Origin: Streptosporangiaceae bacterium
GTDB lineage: Bacteria > Actinomycetota > Actinomycetes > Streptosporangiales > Streptosporangiaceae
NCBI GenBank assembly: GCA_030040475.1
Contig: JASHTQ010000427.1
Location: forward strand, 1-7,464
DNA length: 7,464 nt
Reading direction: 5' to 3'
Shown piece by piece: positions 6,549 through 7,464 of the stretch. The notes under the pieces were generated by a model. That model saw only the letters and a list, made by a program, of their open reading frames with translations. It was not told the DNA's origin and ran no database searches. How positions within the stretch are numbered: position 1 is the stretch's first letter; each line of letters starts with the position of its first letter. A program made the position numbers and the translations under genes.

Positions 6549-6590
6549 CCCGGTAAAGCCGGCGCAGTGTCTATATCCGGGTAAAGCAGG
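6549..6590 (+). repeat. Pair of 14-bp direct repeats 28 bp apart
   Basis: CCCGGTAAAGCCGG (6549-6562) and CCGGGTAAAGCAGG (6577-6590) agree at 12 of 14 positions. They lie between the regulator stop and its terminator, so they are probably in the 3' untranslated RNA. The common core GGTAAAGC has no function I recognise. Confidence 0.4.
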
Positions 6591-6618
6591 ACATTTCACC
6601 TGTCGCATCGGCAGTAAT

Positions 6619-6653
6619 CGGACCTGGCGCGAGTCGTGCGCCGGGTCCGTTTT
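6619..6653 (+). terminator. Intrinsic terminator of the ArsR-type gene
   Basis: CGGACCTGGCGC (6619-6630) pairs with GCGCCGGGTCCG (6638-6649) as a 12-bp GC-rich stem with a single G-U wobble and a 7-base loop (GAGTCGT). TTTT (6650-6653) follows directly. This is a textbook rho-independent terminator on the plus strand, about 110 bp after the regulator stop codon. Confidence 0.8.
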
Positions 6654-6665
6654 CCTGGCCCCCAC

Positions 6666-6719
6666 CGCAACGATGTAAGCCTGTAGCGGTCGTAACCGCT
6701 ACAGGCTTACATCGTTGCG
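6666..6719. repeat. Perfect 25-bp inverted repeat with 4-base loop
   Basis: The left arm 6666-6690 (beginning CGCAACGATG, ending GTAGCGGT) and the right arm 6695-6719 (beginning ACCGCTAC, ending CATCGTTGCG) are exact reverse complements. They are separated only by CGTA (6691-6694). The stem is much longer than a normal terminator stem, is not followed by a T run, and has lower GC than its surroundings. It lies 12 bp beyond the intrinsic terminator. It may be a strong bidirectional transcription barrier, a small mobile or extragenic palindromic repeat, or a protein-binding site. No transposase or target duplication is seen. Confidence 0.9.
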
Positions 6720-6720
6720 T

Positions 6721-7040
6721 CCTTGCCTGGTGACTGAGTGGCCACAGGGGCAGCTGCGGGTGGCGGGGACCGGGCGGGGGCGGGCGCCGAGGGCGAACGG
6801 CGGAAGCGGTGCGGCGGGATCGGGGAGGCGACCTGGGATCTGGTGCGCATAGGTTCGGGCGCCGAGGGCTGTCGGGCGCGGGGCTTGGGCGGCGGGCTTG
6901 GGGCGGCGGGATGCTGGCCGGTCTCGGGATATATAGGGAGGTTGACCGGAGCGGGGAGATAGTGCGACGCTTGTAAAAATAACGAACTTAGTGAGTGCGG
7001 GTCGAGGTCCGTCTGGGGTCTGGGCGGGGCTTGGCGTGCC
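6721..7040. other. Gene-free G-rich stretch upstream of the acyl-CoA dehydrogenase
   Basis: No gene is supported here. A 74-codon open frame (6738-6962) is Gly/Ala/Arg low-complexity translation of G-rich DNA, with no ribosome binding site or family match. G outnumbers C about two to one on the plus strand. Two clusters of G-runs fit the four-run quadruplex pattern: five runs at 6758-6784, and six runs at 6874-6910 that include a near-tandem unit GGGCTTGGGCGGC. CGGGCGCCGAGGGC recurs at 6781-6794 and 6856-6869. An AT-rich island (TTGTAAAAATAACG, 6971-6984), TATATA at 6930-6935 and TTGACC at 6942-6947 hint at a promoter, but no pair has acceptable spacing, so none is called. Confidence 0.6.
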
Positions 7041-7055
7041 GGAGGAGATCAGCGG

Positions 7056-7464
7056 ATGGACTTTGACCTCACTGCGGATCAGAAGCTGTTCCGCGCTACT
7101 ACTAGGGAGTTTCTTGAGAAGGAGATGCCGCTGACGCGGGTGCGCGAGCTGGCGGACGGCGGCGTCGGATTTGAGGCCGACTGGTGGCGGCGCGGGAGCG
7201 AGCTGGGGTGGAACGCATTGGTCGTCGATCCGGCGGCGGGTGGCGACAGCATCTCAGGCGAGGGGCTCGTGGACGCGTGCATCGTGGCCGAGGAGATGGG
7301 GCGGCTGGTGTCGCCGGGGCCGCTGATCGGCGCCAACGTGGTCGCGGCGGCGCTGAGCGAGGCCGCCAACGCCGACGAGCACGCCGAGGTGATCGCCGCG
7401 CTGATGGCGGGGGAGGCGGTGGCGAGCTGGGCGGTCTATGAACCGGGGCGCGGCTGGGCGCCGT
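7056..7464 (+). CDS. Acyl-CoA dehydrogenase, N-terminal part (runs off the window)
   Basis: The first 136 codons of a flavoenzyme family that introduces a double bond next to the thioester of acyl-CoA compounds, passing electrons to ETF. The N-terminal helical domain is recognisable: MDFDLTADQKLFRATTREFL (1-20), FEADWWRRGSELGWNALVV (39-57, the usual WRRMAELGW region), PAAGGDSISGEGLVDACIV (59-77, in place of the usual PEEYGG segment), AEEMGRLVSPGPLIGANVV (78-96) and the ALMAGEAVASWAV strand (115-127). FAD-binding motifs and the catalytic base lie beyond the edge. GGAGGAG (7041-7047), eight bases before the ATG, is a near-ideal ribosome binding site and fixes the start. The AGPL-type segment resembles the actinobacterial catabolic members often found beside CaiB-type transferases, which suits this locus. 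Substrate is unknown. The first codons use several AT-ending triplets, unlike the upstream genes. Confidence 0.88.
   Translation, partial: MDFDLTADQKLFRATTREFLEKEMPLTRVRELADGGVGFEADWWRRGSELGWNALVVDPAAGGDSISGEGLVDACIVAEEMGRLVSPGPLIGANVVAAALSEAANADEHAEVIAALMAGEAVASWAVYEPGRGWAP

Noticed and set aside
6666..6719. CRISPR repeat or insertion-sequence end
   Set aside because: There is a single inverted repeat with a 4-base loop, no spacer-repeat series, no transposase and no flanking duplication.
6738..6962. 74-codon open frame in the G-rich stretch
   Set aside because: It is low-complexity Gly/Ala/Arg translation, with no ribosome binding site or recognisable domain. It contains a 25-codon repeat that comes from the DNA repeat.
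6942..6985. TTGACC plus the AT-rich island as a promoter for the acyl-CoA dehydrogenase
   Set aside because: No -10-like hexamer lies at 16-19 bases from TTGACC. The AT-rich stretch is more than 23 bases away, so the pair does not form a standard promoter.

Overview
The window is high-GC DNA with strongly GC-ending codons, overlapping operon genes and purine-rich ribosome binding sites. This points to an actinobacterium, but the genus cannot be told from the sequence. All genes read on the plus strand. Five coding regions are supported. They are the 3' part of a two-domain class III (CaiB/BaiF) CoA-transferase (1-1938), a three-gene branched-chain-amino-acid-type ABC importer operon (2267-5804: livH, a fused livM-livG, livF), a small ArsR-type winged-helix regulator (6079-6510), and the start of an acyl-CoA dehydrogenase that runs off the right edge (7056-7464).

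The importer genes overlap by four bases at both junctions (ATGA), so they form one translationally coupled unit. A 328-bp gap separates them from the CoA-transferase. That gap holds a good sigma70-type promoter (TTGACG-N17-GATAGT), a small dyad at the expected transcription start and a leader of about 215 nt. No substrate-binding protein is encoded in the window, so the importer's ligand specificity must come from elsewhere. The ArsR-type gene has an elaborate upstream region: 15-bp repeats after livF, a 20-bp tandem repeat centred on GTTAAC, a perfect 18-bp palindrome, a -10 box, and a 27-bp dyad just before the ribosome binding site. It is followed by a convincing intrinsic terminator and then by a separate perfect 25-bp inverted repeat. 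A gene-free G-rich stretch with two guanine-quadruplex-type clusters leads to the acyl-CoA dehydrogenase.

Working model (inference): the importer brings in a carboxylic acid or similar small compound, the CoA-transferase activates it or passes CoA between intermediates, the acyl-CoA dehydrogenase oxidises the thioester, and the ArsR-type protein controls the locus, possibly in response to a pathway ligand rather than a metal. The individual protein families are familiar. The least explained parts are the non-coding ones: the layered symmetric sites before the regulator, the perfect 54-bp hairpin, and the G-rich leader of the dehydrogenase.
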